Positions 25,670 to 34,686 are shown, counted from the first letter of the stretch. The stretch is 64,000 bases of DNA from Sphaerochaeta associata (GCF_022869165.1 NZ_CP094929.1:1984001-2048000); one strand, 5' to 3'. Notes: generated by a model not told the origin, from the letters alone. Translations and numbers: made by a program.

Positions 25670-26915
25670 GTTGCTCAGTCCGGCTGGAAATCTCGAGAAG
25701 CTGCGTCTTGCCCTTGCTTATGGGGCGGATGCAGCTTACCTCGGCCTTTCCGACTTTTCCCTTCGCTCGAATGCGAAGAACTTCACTGCTGACGACCTGA
25801 CGCAGGTAAGAAACCTTAAGGCTGAAACCGGCAAGCGTCTTTACTGTACGATGAACATGCTCTTCGACGAGGCAAATCTTGCCCTGCTCAAGGAGCAGCT
25901 TCCCCTGATCAAGACCTGGCCGTTCGATGCTTTCATCATCAGCGATATCGGTCTGGTGCCGATCTTGCGTGATGCACTGGGCTCATCGGTTGAACTGCAT
26001 CTCTCAACCCAAGCAAGCTGCACGAACTCCAGCAGTGCTTCGATGTACCACAAGCTGGGATTTCGCCGAGTCATTCTGGGCAGGGAGACCCCGCTTGATG
26101 ATATCAAACGCATAAAGGATGCCAACCCCGACCTTGAACTCGAGGTGTTTGTTCATGGTGCGATGTGCATGGCGTATTCAGGGCGCTGTCTGCTCTCCAG
26201 CCATCTGGCGGGCCGCAGCGCCAACCATGGTGATTGCAGCCATACATGCAGATGGAATTATCAGCTGTTGAGAAGCGGGGAGCTCGCACTAGAAGAGGAG
26301 CAGCGCAAGGGTGTGTACTACCCCGTCATTGAAGAGGATGGATATACCACCATTCTTTCCTCCAAGGACCTGTGCATGATCGACCATCTCAAGGAGCTGG
26401 TTGATGCAGGAGTCGACTCACTGAAAATCGAAGGCAGGATGAAGAGCAGCTACTACGTTGCTGTGGTGACACGGGCCTACCGCAAGGCCCTTGACGCCCT
26501 GAAAACCGGCGATGAGCGTTGGAAAATGTTCCGTCAGGATCTGTTCGACATCAGCCACCGCGAATACTCCACCGGCTTTTTCTTTGGTCATGGCCCTGTT
26601 GATCCAACCATGGGGCAGGGAATCGACAAGAGTACCGAACAAGGATACCTGAGGGACTACCTCTTTTGCGGATTCATCGGAGAGCAGGTCGAGCCCGGAG
26701 TATTTGCCCTCGAGCTGAAAAACCAGATACGGACAGGAATGACCATCGAATACATTGCAAGCGATGTCTATCGCATTGAAGACGATGCATTCTGTTTACT
26801 GGATGAGAATTTCCAATCGATTGATCAAGCCGACCATGGAAAGATGCAGTATTTGAAAACCGACAAGGCAATCGAGAAAGGCTATATCATCCGTCGGGAA
26901 ACTGTGGTTAAATAG
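25659..26915 (+). CDS. U32-family tRNA uridine hydroxylation protein (TrhP-like)
   Basis: A 418 aa peptidase-U32-fold protein: ELLSPAGNLEKLRLALAYGA at the start, CTMNMLFDE, HLSTQASCTN and the family signature FVHGAMCMAYSGRCLLSSHL with Cys residues of the iron-sulfur site, then SHTCRWNY and SLKIEGRMKS. It resembles E. coli YegQ/TrhP, which makes 5-hydroxyuridine in tRNA with prephenate, more than YdcP/RlhA. A GTG at 25659 behind AGGGAGG was chosen; it overlaps lon by 11 bp, so the two are coupled. Confidence 0.85.
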   Translation: MSVELLSPAGNLEKLRLALAYGADAAYLGLSDFSLRSNAKNFTADDLTQVRNLKAETGKRLYCTMNMLFDEANLALLKEQLPLIKTWPFDAFIISDIGLVPILRDALGSSVELHLSTQASCTNSSSASMYHKLGFRRVILGRETPLDDIKRIKDANPDLELEVFVHGAMCMAYSGRCLLSSHLAGRSANHGDCSHTCRWNYQLLRSGELALEEEQRKGVYYPVIEEDGYTTILSSKDLCMIDHLKELVDAGVDSLKIEGRMKSSYYVAVVTRAYRKALDALKTGDERWKMFRQDLFDISHREYSTGFFFGHGPVDPTMGQGIDKSTEQGYLRDYLFCGFIGEQVEPGVFALELKNQIRTGMTIEYIASDVYRIEDDAFCLLDENFQSIDQADHGKMQYLKTDKAIEKGYIIRRETVVK

Positions 26916-26920
26916 CACAT

Positions 26921-27667
26921 ATGAAGCGAACCTTGCTTTCTCTGGTAGTGTGCTTTTGTATGCTCAGCCCGCTTGCAAGCGGGGCACTGGTCGACGAATT
27001 TTCCTTCCTCAAGGATCTCCCCGCCTTTGTGCAGTATGTCGATGTGGTGCGCAATGAAGGTGATTATCGCAAAGCAGAGGAGCTTCGAACGGGCCTGCCG
27101 GGAATCGGACTCGAAAAGGAGAAACAGACGGTGCTGGATATCCGTGCGGCCACCCTGCTTTCCCGCCTGTACACTGAAGTGGAACCCAAGGATCTGAATC
27201 GCTCCGAAGAGCTGCTCAAGGAGGCTGAGCAATTACTGACGGCATTGGAAAAAAACTCGTTTTTCGGCCTCATCCTTGAGGCGGAAATCGATTCAATCCA
27301 TTATCTCATCAACCCGAGGAACCTGGGAAAGGGCATCAGCAGCAACTCCAAGATCAACAAGGCATACAAGCAGCATCCCGACCAGGTTTATGCCCGTCTG
27401 ATGAAGGCCAGCAGTCTGCTCTATGCCCCCTCGATCGCAGGAGGAGACGTGAACAAGGCTCTGCAAATCTATCTGGAACTCCTTCGTGATGGAGTGTCGA
27501 TTCTCTCACGATGGGATACGGCAAGCCTGTACAGCAATATCGGTGTGGTCAGCATGAAGCGTGGAGAGTGGAGTACTGCAAAGGGATACCTGGATGCAGC
27601 GAAAGCACTCTACCGATTCGACCCCACTCTCGACGCATATCTGAAAGAGGTGCAAGCAAAGCTATGA
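26921..27667 (+). CDS. Exported TPR-like helical protein
   Basis: A 248 aa protein with a signal peptide (LLSLVVCFCMLSPLASG) and helical repeats with TPR spacing: NEGDYRKAEELR, KDLNRSEELLKEAEQLL, GDVNKALQIYLELLRDG, SLYSNIGVVSMKRGEWSTAKGYLDAAKALY. It is probably a periplasmic scaffold. It follows the U32 gene by 5 bp and overlaps the glycosyltransferase by 4 bp (ATGA), so all are on one transcript. Partner unknown. Confidence 0.7.
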   Translation: MKRTLLSLVVCFCMLSPLASGALVDEFSFLKDLPAFVQYVDVVRNEGDYRKAEELRTGLPGIGLEKEKQTVLDIRAATLLSRLYTEVEPKDLNRSEELLKEAEQLLTALEKNSFFGLILEAEIDSIHYLINPRNLGKGISSNSKINKAYKQHPDQVYARLMKASSLLYAPSIAGGDVNKALQIYLELLRDGVSILSRWDTASLYSNIGVVSMKRGEWSTAKGYLDAAKALYRFDPTLDAYLKEVQAKL

Positions 27668-28815
27668 ATGTACTGCTCTCGACCATCATCCTCATCGTAG
27701 GGCTCTGGTCGTTTCTACTCTATACAAGCAATCGACGGTATTTCGATCGGATTACCAAAGGCATGCAAGCGTTTGACTGTGAAGCATTGGTAACCGTTGC
27801 CATCCCTGCCCGCAATGAGGAACTGCATATCCAGGAGTGCGTACAATCCTTGTTGAAACAAAAGCACCGAAATCTGGAGATTTTGGTTTTGGATGACAAC
27901 TCCACCGATGCAACGGCCTCTCTGGTGCTTGCCATGCAACAGAAGGACAGCCGCATCCGCCTCATCAGCGGCAAACCCTTGGAGGAAGGATGGCGTGGAA
28001 AGCTTTTTGCCATGCAACAGCTGTATGAGGCAAGCAAGGGTTCCTACATCCTCTTCAGCGATGCCGACACACGCCACACCCCCGACTCAATCTCCTACGG
28101 CCTTGCCCTGCTCGACTCCCAGAAGGGAGCGATGATAAGCGGCTATCCCAAGCAGATCGCAAGGAACTTGAGTATAGAAGTGTTGGTCAGCGTGATGCTC
28201 TTCAATCCTGCGCTCTTTGTTCCTTTCCGCTTCCAGGCAACGCTGCAGTGGCCGTTTTTTTCCATGGCCATCGGGCAGTATCTGCTGATCAAGCGCGAAA
28301 CACTTGCTTCATTGGGAGGATTTGAATTGATCAAAGGCCAGATCTGCGACGATGTAGCGCTTGCCCGCTTATGTGCCAAGCGGGGGCACAGGCAACTGTT
28401 CGCCCCGATGCAGCGTGCCCTGCAGTGTGAAATGTTCACCTCCTTTTCCCAGGGCTGGAAGAGTCTTGAACGTTCCATCAACGGAGTGGTCAAGCAAGGG
28501 CTGCTTGGCTTTTTATTGATTCTCCTTATCGTACTTGTATTGCTTCTCCTCTCATTCGCCCCGATTCTCGGTGTGGTGTATGGTGTGCTTGCATGTTCGG
28601 ACCAGGCATTTCTGTATCCCTTTCTTGGTTCGACGGTTGGCTGTTTACTGCTGTTCACCACCTGGAAACGATGTGCAACATACTTCGGCTTCTCCTCTCA
28701 GGCGGGCCGTTTCGGTCCTGTGACGATTCTGCTGGTAGTTCTGATGTACCTCAATGGTCTGGTTCTTCGCCTCAGTGGCAAGGGTTTTATATGGAAAGGA
28801 CGTATTATTTCCTAA
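27664..28815 (+). CDS. Membrane-bound family 2 glycosyltransferase
   Basis: A 383 aa protein: N-terminal membrane helix, GT-A domain VTVAIPARNEELHIQECVQS, VLDDNSTDAT, LFSDADTRHTP (the DxD nucleotide-sugar/metal site), ICDDVALARL (acceptor-side acidic residues) and a QGWKSLERS motif, then two or three C-terminal helices. This arrangement resembles the HpnB/CrtQ-type glycosyltransferases that modify lipids, so a glycolipid product in the inner membrane is likely. ATG 27664 overlaps the previous stop (ATGA). Confidence 0.85.
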   Translation: MNVLLSTIILIVGLWSFLLYTSNRRYFDRITKGMQAFDCEALVTVAIPARNEELHIQECVQSLLKQKHRNLEILVLDDNSTDATASLVLAMQQKDSRIRLISGKPLEEGWRGKLFAMQQLYEASKGSYILFSDADTRHTPDSISYGLALLDSQKGAMISGYPKQIARNLSIEVLVSVMLFNPALFVPFRFQATLQWPFFSMAIGQYLLIKRETLASLGGFELIKGQICDDVALARLCAKRGHRQLFAPMQRALQCEMFTSFSQGWKSLERSINGVVKQGLLGFLLILLIVLVLLLLSFAPILGVVYGVLACSDQAFLYPFLGSTVGCLLLFTTWKRCATYFGFSSQAGRFGPVTILLVVLMYLNGLVLRLSGKGFIWKGRIIS

Positions 28816-28854
28816 AAAAACCCTAAATTAACGCGTTATATGCAGGTTTTTCCC

Positions 28855-28882
28855 TTGCACACGCTTAAAAGCGTGATAGAAT
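28855..28882 (+). promoter_or_regulatory. Predicted promoter of the H1-like gene
   Basis: TTGCAC, 16 nt spacer, TAGAAT, about 28 nt before the ATG. The spacer holds an ACGCTTAAAAGCGT palindrome (28861-28874), which may be an operator. Confidence 0.55.
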
Positions 28883-28910
28883 TAGGTAACCTAGACACAT
28901 GGAGGAATCA

Positions 28911-29084
28911 ATGACTATTCACGAACAGATTGTCATGCAGTATGAAACGTACCTCGCAGAGAACCAAAAGTTCACTGAGAAAGGAGTAAAGGTCTCGGCA
29001 GCAAGAGCAAGAAAGGCTCTCGCAGAAATTGCCAAACTTTGCAAAGATCGCAGAAAAGAGATTCAGGAAGAGAAAGGCGAATAA
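28911..29084 (+). CDS. Small basic protein resembling histone H1-like Hc1
   Basis: A 57 aa helical protein with alternating Lys/Arg and Glu. The core KGVKVSAARARKALAEIAKL matches the pattern of bacterial Hc1 proteins (G-N-K-x-A-x-x-R-x-R-K-x-x-x-x-x-x-K), seen in Chlamydia and Bacteroidetes, where they bind DNA and compact the nucleoid. ATG 28911 has GGAGG ahead; an ATG at 28899 would place the RBS inside the gene. It stands alone between promoter and terminator. Without an alignment the family call is moderate. Confidence 0.6.
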   Translation: MTIHEQIVMQYETYLAENQKFTEKGVKVSAARARKALAEIAKLCKDRRKEIQEEKGE

Positions 29085-29099
29085 ACCGCTCTCTTTTGT

Positions 29100-29129
29100 A
29101 TGGCGTCCTTTGCTGGGCGCCATTTTTTC
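29100..29129 (+). terminator. Rho-independent terminator after the H1-like gene
   Basis: ATGGCGTCC, 6 nt loop, GGGCGCCAT and six T residues, 16 bp past the stop. On the other strand the same stem follows the nitroreductase remnant. Confidence 0.88.
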
Positions 29130-29323
29130 TACCACCTATTCCAATGTACTCTCTCTTCCAAGGAGTACTTGTTCTGTTTCACAACAGTTGCATCACATAC
29201 TGCTTGGAAACAGCATCCCGACAACAGGCCTGTTGGACTTGGGCTTCTTCATTCCAATCACGCATGTACCTGCATAAAGTCGCGTATCGTTCGTCTTTTC
29301 GCAACAACAGCATGAAATTCCAT
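29129..29323 (-). pseudogene. Nitroreductase-family gene remnant
   Basis: A good RBS (AAGGAGG) and ATG at 29323 begin MEFHAVVAKRRTIRDF, the standard N-terminus of nitroreductases. Two in-frame TGA stops follow after 21 codons. In the same frame the region ends VVKQNKYSLEERVHWNRW and then TAG at 29129; the closing 'LEE.VHW.RW' pattern is typical of nitroreductase C-termini. Only 65 codons remain of a protein that normally has 170-220, so the middle appears deleted and the rest decayed. Both ends in one frame make chance unlikely. The rest of 29085-29378 holds only the flanking terminators. Confidence 0.6.
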
Positions 29324-29340
29324 GGCAACCTCCTTGCCAG

Positions 29341-29372
29341 GAAAGAAAATCGGTGCCCCCGAAGGAGCACCG
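29341..29372 (-). terminator. Rho-independent terminator after valS
   Basis: Minus strand CGGTGCTCC, TTCG loop, GGGGCACCG, then ATTTTCTTTC, 6 bp beyond the valS stop. Confidence 0.82.
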
Positions 29373-29378
29373 GATGTA

Positions 29379-32027
29379 TTACAGGAATGTTTTGAGCAAT
29401 GCCAGGTGCTTTTCACCCTTCTCCATCTTCTCTTCGAACTCAGCCTTCTTGCCTTGTTCCTTTTCAATCGCCTCCGGCTTTGCGTTGGAGATGAACTTCT
29501 CGTTGGAAAGTTTTGCCAGAACGGCTTCCAGGCTCCTGCGGTTCTTCTCGATGTCTGCACTCAGCTTGGCCACCTCTTTCTCAACATCAATGGCCTCACG
29601 AACAAATACAAACATCTCATATCCGGTACCAGCGACAGGAAAAGCCTTATCGGTATCGGCCTGTGCATCCACTTCCAGCGAAGAGGCACCGACAAAGCCT
29701 GCCATCAGGCTTTTCTGCTCCTCGAAGAAGGAGGCTGCGAAGAAGGATGGGTCACACTTGACGACCACCCGGATCTTCCGATCGACCGCGATGCCCAGGT
29801 CGGAGCGCAATGCCCGGAGGGAAGTGACCGCTTCCTGCAGCCTTGCAACCTTCATTGCATCCTCACCATGGACACGATCGGCACTGTAGGAAGGATAGGT
29901 GCTGTTGATCAACCGGTCTTCCACATTGGGCAGCTTTTGGTAGATTTCCTCACTGATGAAGGAGGCAAAGGGGTGCATCAACCGCATCGACTCGGCCAGA
30001 AGGTCCAGAAGCAAGGCAACCTGACGCTGCTTCACCTCTGCATCTTCGCTGTACAAGCCACGTTTGGCGCTCTCAACATACCAATCGCAGAAATCATTCC
30101 AGAAGAAATCGTAGACAGCCTGCGCACCATCGCTGAACTTGTAACTCTCCAATGCGACCTGCACCTTCCGGGCAGCCTCGTTGAGCTGGTGATAGATCCA
30201 GTTATCCATGGTGGAAAGCTGTACCGATGAGACATCGACCAATGCAACACCCTCGAGGTTCATCAACAGGAAGCGGGCTGCATTCCACACCTTGTTCGCA
30301 AAGCGGGAACCCAGCTTGAAGGAGTCCATGTCGATGAGAATATCCTGGCCCTGGGTAGCCATGTAGCAGAGGGTGAACTTCATCGCATCGGCTCCGTACT
30401 GGTCGACGACTTCCAGCGGATCAATGCCATTGCCAAGGCTCTTGCTCATCTTCCTGCCCTGCTTGTCGCGCACCAAACCGGTGATGTAGATATCGCGGAA
30501 CGGGACATCCCCCATCAACTCCAAGGAGGCCATGATCATTCTGGAGACCCAGAAGAAGATGATGTCATAGGCCGTGACCAAGGTGGTGGTTGGGAAATAG
30601 GTTGCAAGGTCGTCGGTCTTCTGCGGCCAGCCCAAGGTACTGAACGGCCAGAGCCAAGAACTGAACCAAGTATCCAGGACGTCTGTTTCCTGAACCAGCC
30701 TGATGCTGTGACACTTGGGACACTCGGTCGGGTCCTGTCTGGCTGCAATAACCTCGTGACACTCCTGACACTCCCATACGGGAATGCGGTGGCCCCACCA
30801 AAGCTGGCGGCTTATGCACCAGTCATGAATGTTCTCGAGCCAGTGGCTGTAGGTGTTCTCCCAACGCTTGGGGTAGAAAACAATTTTCTCATCCTTCCAC
30901 GCCTGGAGGGCCTTGTCGGCCATACCCTTCATGCTGACAAACCACTGATTGGACAGATACGGCTCTATAACCGTACTGCAACGATAGCAATGGCCTACAT
31001 CGTGGTCGTGGGCCGTTTCCTTGACTAAAAAGCCTTGGGCCTTCAAGTCCTCAACAACCAAAGAGCGGGCCTCGTTTGCATTGATGTTGCGGTACTTGTA
31101 CGGGCAGTTCTCGTTGAGTGTCCCATCGGGGTTCAGAACATTCACCTTCTCCAGGTTATGCCGCTTTCCACACAACCAGTCGTTGGGGTCGTGGGCGGGG
31201 GTGATCTTGACCATACCGGTGCCGAAGACCTTGTCGACGAAACTGTCGGCGATGATAGGAATCTTACGGTCTGTCAAGGGGAGATCGAGCAGCTTGCCCA
31301 CCAAATGGGTGTAACGTTCATCTTCGGGATTGACCGCGACGGCGACGTCTCCGAACATCGTCTCGGGTCTGGTGGTGGCGACGGTGATGAACCCGCTTCC
31401 ATCGCTGAAGGGATATCGTACATCGTAGAGGAATGCGTTGACCGGCTGGTATTCGACTTCATCGTCGGCCAGGGCTGTTCCGCACTTGGGACAGTAATTT
31501 ACCAGATACTCGCCTTTATAGATGAGACCGCGTTCGTAGAGGGTGACGAAGCACTCGCGCACCGCCTGGCTGAGTCCTTCATCCATGGTGAACCGCTCAT
31601 GCTCCCAGTCACAGCTGCAGCCGATTTTCTGCAGCTGCTGCTTGATGATGCCGTGATGCTTCTCTTTCACCTGCCAGGTACGTTCAAGGAACCGGTCGCG
31701 TCCAAGGTCCTGTCTTCGAAGGCCCTCCTTGGCAAGCTGGCGCTCCACCACGTGCTGGGTGGCGATGCCTGCATGGTCGGTGCCCGGCACCCACAGGGTA
31801 GGTCTGCCGGTCATGCGGTAGTAACGGGTGAGGATGTCCTGCAGGGAGTTGTTCAGCGCATGTCCCATATGCAGGATGCCGGTTACGTTGGGGGGAGGCA
31901 TTACCACGGTGAACGGCGTCTGCTGCCCTGCTACGGGCTTGAACATACCCATCTCCATCCATGCTTGATATATCCGATCCTCAAACGATTTGGGATCATA
32001 GGCTTTGGACAATTCAACTGCCTTCAC
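29379..32027 (-). CDS. valS: Valyl-tRNA synthetase
   Basis: A class I aminoacyl-tRNA synthetase of 882 aa. PPPNVTGILHMGHALN carries the HIGH motif and GRKMSKSLGN the KMSKS motif; TTRPETMFGDVAVAVNP is the editing-domain signature; the C-terminal coiled coil (EVAKLSADIEKNRRSLEAVL) is typical of ValRS. A GTG at 32027 with AGGAGG six bases ahead starts the protein at KAVELSKAYDPK; the longer ATG version would add an unrelated leader. Confidence 0.97.
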   Translation of the reverse strand: MKAVELSKAYDPKSFEDRIYQAWMEMGMFKPVAGQQTPFTVVMPPPNVTGILHMGHALNNSLQDILTRYYRMTGRPTLWVPGTDHAGIATQHVVERQLAKEGLRRQDLGRDRFLERTWQVKEKHHGIIKQQLQKIGCSCDWEHERFTMDEGLSQAVRECFVTLYERGLIYKGEYLVNYCPKCGTALADDEVEYQPVNAFLYDVRYPFSDGSGFITVATTRPETMFGDVAVAVNPEDERYTHLVGKLLDLPLTDRKIPIIADSFVDKVFGTGMVKITPAHDPNDWLCGKRHNLEKVNVLNPDGTLNENCPYKYRNINANEARSLVVEDLKAQGFLVKETAHDHDVGHCYRCSTVIEPYLSNQWFVSMKGMADKALQAWKDEKIVFYPKRWENTYSHWLENIHDWCISRQLWWGHRIPVWECQECHEVIAARQDPTECPKCHSIRLVQETDVLDTWFSSWLWPFSTLGWPQKTDDLATYFPTTTLVTAYDIIFFWVSRMIMASLELMGDVPFRDIYITGLVRDKQGRKMSKSLGNGIDPLEVVDQYGADAMKFTLCYMATQGQDILIDMDSFKLGSRFANKVWNAARFLLMNLEGVALVDVSSVQLSTMDNWIYHQLNEAARKVQVALESYKFSDGAQAVYDFFWNDFCDWYVESAKRGLYSEDAEVKQRQVALLLDLLAESMRLMHPFASFISEEIYQKLPNVEDRLINSTYPSYSADRVHGEDAMKVARLQEAVTSLRALRSDLGIAVDRKIRVVVKCDPSFFAASFFEEQKSLMAGFVGASSLEVDAQADTDKAFPVAGTGYEMFVFVREAIDVEKEVAKLSADIEKNRRSLEAVLAKLSNEKFISNAKPEAIEKEQGKKAEFEEKMEKGEKHLALLKTFL

Positions 32028-32076
32028 ACACTGCCTCCTGCTCGAAAAAAGAGTCTGTTCATAGTAGCAAAATAGG

Positions 32077-32106
32077 GAAGGCTCTACAAGTGAATGTAGA
32101 GCCTTC
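32077..32106 (-). terminator. Hairpin terminator after the anti-sigma gene
   Basis: GAAGGCTCTACA, 6 nt loop, TGTAGAGCCTTC: a perfect 12 bp stem, then CCCTATTTT on the minus strand. It separates the sigma/anti-sigma genes from valS. Confidence 0.75.
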
Positions 32107-32133
32107 AAACATGAGAGCGAGAGGATTTATCTC

Positions 32134-32670
32134 TTATTCGAGAGGAGTCACCGCCTTCAATTCCAACTTGACAGCATACCCCATTGCGTCAAGATGTTGA
32201 ACAATCTGCTCCAGACTGAATGAATCGAGCGAAGGTTTCTGAACATCGGTCACCTGCCGAATGTGAGCACTATCTATCGGCTGTACAACCCCAGGAAGGA
32301 TTTCCTGTCCCATCTGGGGCTGTGTGCCGAACAACATGAAAGCACCAATGAACACCACCACGAACGCAGCAGCGCTTGTAATCAGAGCCGGAACCAATTT
32401 GATTTGAATCTTTTTCCGAAAAATGTGCATTTTCTTATTCGTGGACGGAAACCGCGTCTTCTCAAAGTAGGCCAGCACCCGATCCTGGCGAGCCTGGATG
32501 TCACTATCACGCAATCTGGCATCATAGATTTTCTGATGCAATGAGCGCAGCTGCTCCAAGCGTTGGCGACAGGCATTGCAGTAGGAAAGATGTTCCTGAA
32601 CCTGGGTTTTCCAAGGCTCCTGCAACTCATCGTCAAGATAGGTATTCAACAGTTCGTCATCCACACACAT
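32134..32670 (-). CDS. Zinc-finger anti-sigma factor
   Basis: A 178 aa protein with the ZAS/zf-HC2 motif HLSYCNAC (His 27, Cys 31, Cys 34) in DELLNTYLDDELQEPW context, one membrane helix (about 92-114) and a periplasmic tail. Such proteins hold an ECF sigma factor inactive until a signal arrives at the membrane. It begins 3 bp after the sigma gene, so it should be that sigma's partner. The periplasmic part shows no recognised sensor. Confidence 0.88.
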   Translation of the reverse strand: MCVDDELLNTYLDDELQEPWKTQVQEHLSYCNACRQRLEQLRSLHQKIYDARLRDSDIQARQDRVLAYFEKTRFPSTNKKMHIFRKKIQIKLVPALITSAAAFVVVFIGAFMLFGTQPQMGQEILPGVVQPIDSAHIRQVTDVQKPSLDSFSLEQIVQHLDAMGYAVKLELKAVTPLE

Positions 32671-32673
32671 ACT

Positions 32674-33192
32674 CTACTCCTGGCTGAGAATCGACTCGAG
32701 CATTTTACGTGCCCGATAGACTCGTACCTTCACGTTGCTTTCAGAAATGTGGAGCACGCTCGCGATTTGCTTGTAATCCATATCGGTATACTCTTTCATC
32801 ACGATGACAAGCCGGAACTTCTCAGGAAGCTGGTCTATTGCCTCCTGTACGAGTTTGCGGGTCTCCTTTTCCACCAATACCTGGGCGCCATCGGAAGTAT
32901 TGGCATGTATGGTGGGGAACTTTTTCAGTTTTTCCACCATCCCCATCTCCCGGGCTTTCCGTTTCACTTGGTTGATGGCAAGGTTTTTCGACACCCTGAT
33001 CAACCAATACTTGGCATCATCAAGTGTGGCAAACTCCATCCCCTTGTCAAAGAACCTGATGAAAGCTTCCTGGCAAATCTCTTCAGCAAGGTCCTGATTA
33101 TTGGTGACATGGTAGACCACGCGCATCAATATCGGGAACACCTCTACATAGACCTGCTTGAACGCTCGCTCATCGTTGCTCTGTATTTCCAT
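32674..33192 (-). CDS. ECF-type RNA polymerase sigma factor
   Basis: A 172 aa sigma-70 family protein with region 2 (VYHVTNNQDLAEEICQEAFIRF, YWLIRVSKNLAINQVKRKAR) and region 4 (LPEKFRLVIVMKEYTDMDYKQIASVLHISESNVKVRVYRARKML), without regions 1 and 3. With the downstream zf-HC2 anti-sigma it forms a membrane-signalled regulatory pair. The subgroup and the target promoters are not known. Confidence 0.93.
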   Translation of the reverse strand: MEIQSNDERAFKQVYVEVFPILMRVVYHVTNNQDLAEEICQEAFIRFFDKGMEFATLDDAKYWLIRVSKNLAINQVKRKAREMGMVEKLKKFPTIHANTSDGAQVLVEKETRKLVQEAIDQLPEKFRLVIVMKEYTDMDYKQIASVLHISESNVKVRVYRARKMLESILSQE

Positions 33193-33219
33193 AACGTTAA
33201 CAACTCACCAGTAACCAAG

Positions 33220-34635
33220 TTACATCTTTTTTTCCAAAGAGCTTCCCGAAGGTGTATCTTTGACAACATAGCCCATTGCATCCAATTCTGAACGCAAGGA
33301 GTCCGCCAGAGCCCAATTCTTTTCCTTCTTCGCCTCAAGGCGCTGTTGCAACAATGCCATAGCCTCGGGAGGGAAGGTTTGTTCCTCGGCTTTGGTGATG
33401 GAGTCGAACTTCAAGCCAAAGACTTGGTCGAAGAACAGGCAAAGCGTGTATTTCTCATCTATGGACAGCCCATCGTCCTTGAGAACCCCCCAAAGGTCGG
33501 CAAGGGCGCGGGGAGTATTCAAATCACTTTGGATGTGCTCAAGAAATGCCGATCGGTATGCCAAGGCCTCATCGCGCTCCAGCGTAATCCGTCTGGATCC
33601 CTGATTCAAGAGACTTTGGATCCGATCATAGACGTTGCGGCGGGCCGTACGAGCGGTCGACAGCGATTCGAAGCTGAACTTCAACTGGCTGCGGTAGTGG
33701 CCGCCGAGACAGAAATACCGGTAGTCCATAGGCTCGAAGCCCTTGCTCTTGAGCAGACTCAGGGTAAGGAAATCCCCCTTGCTCTTGCTCATCTTACCCG
33801 TTTCATCAAGCAGGAATTCGCCATGCAACCAGTAATTGACCCACCCCTTGCCGGTAGCCGCCTCGCTTTGGGCGATCTCATTGGTATGGTGCACAGGAAT
33901 GGCATCGATGCCTCCGCAGTGGATGTCAAACGACTCACCCAGATAGTACATGCTCATCGCTGAACACTCGATATGCCAGCCGGGAAAGCCCCTGCCCCAA
34001 GGAGAGTCCCACATCATCGCCTGCTCCCCGTGCTTGCTCTTGGTGAACCACAAGACGAAGTCCTTGCTGTTCTTCTTGTTCCCGTCCACCTCCACATCGT
34101 CACGAACAGCAGTCCGGAGTGCGTCCAGGTCCAGGCGTGCGAGCTTTCCGTAATCAGGGATGGAGTCGATGCTGAAGTACACATTGCCTCCGCTGATGTA
34201 GGTGTGCCCGCCCTCTTCCAGCCGCTTGATCAGATCAATCATCTGGCTTACATGGTCGGTGGCCTTGCAGACGGTGCCTGGTCTGATCATGTTCAGTTCA
34301 TCATAGTCCTTGAAGAATGCTTCGGTGTAGAAAGCGGCGATTTCCCATACCGTCCGGTTGGTCTTATGTGCCATTTTTTCCAGCTTGTCTTCACCATCGT
34401 CCCCATCGCCGGTCAAGTGCCCGACGTCGGTGATGTTCATCACATGGTTCACATTGAAACCCGAGACGAGAAGCATACGCTTGAGCAGGTCTTCGAACAG
34501 AAATGTTCGTAAATTTCCAATATGTGCAAAGTTATATACGGTCGGGCCGCAGGAATAGAGTCCTACTTCAGACTCCTTGATAGGCTGGAATGGTTCCAGC
34601 TGCCGGCTCATCGTATTGTAGAGAAGGACAGACAT
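33220..34635 (-). CDS. cysS: Cysteinyl-tRNA synthetase
   Basis: A 471 aa class I synthetase. YSCGPTVYNFAHIGNLRTF carries the first zinc Cys and the HIGH-like motif; GWHIECSAMSMYYLG, IHCGGIDAIPVHHTNE complete the zinc site; TGKMSKSKGDFLT is the KMSKS loop. ATG 34635 has AAAGGAG at good spacing and begins SVLLYNTMSRQLEPF as CysRS proteins do. An open frame upstream is antisense to murB and not part of the gene. Confidence 0.96.
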   Translation of the reverse strand: MSVLLYNTMSRQLEPFQPIKESEVGLYSCGPTVYNFAHIGNLRTFLFEDLLKRMLLVSGFNVNHVMNITDVGHLTGDGDDGEDKLEKMAHKTNRTVWEIAAFYTEAFFKDYDELNMIRPGTVCKATDHVSQMIDLIKRLEEGGHTYISGGNVYFSIDSIPDYGKLARLDLDALRTAVRDDVEVDGNKKNSKDFVLWFTKSKHGEQAMMWDSPWGRGFPGWHIECSAMSMYYLGESFDIHCGGIDAIPVHHTNEIAQSEAATGKGWVNYWLHGEFLLDETGKMSKSKGDFLTLSLLKSKGFEPMDYRYFCLGGHYRSQLKFSFESLSTARTARRNVYDRIQSLLNQGSRRITLERDEALAYRSAFLEHIQSDLNTPRALADLWGVLKDDGLSIDEKYTLCLFFDQVFGLKFDSITKAEEQTFPPEAMALLQQRLEAKKEKNWALADSLRSELDAMGYVVKDTPSGSSLEKKM

Positions 34636-34686
34636 GCAGAGCTCCTTTAGGTTGCCCACCCCTGAAAAAGGGGGTAAGATGACTCC

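Noticed and set aside
29258-29323. Treating the TGA in the nitroreductase-like frame as selenocysteine
   Set aside because: There are two TGA codons close together, the catalytic core is missing, and no SECIS-like hairpin follows; decay is simpler.
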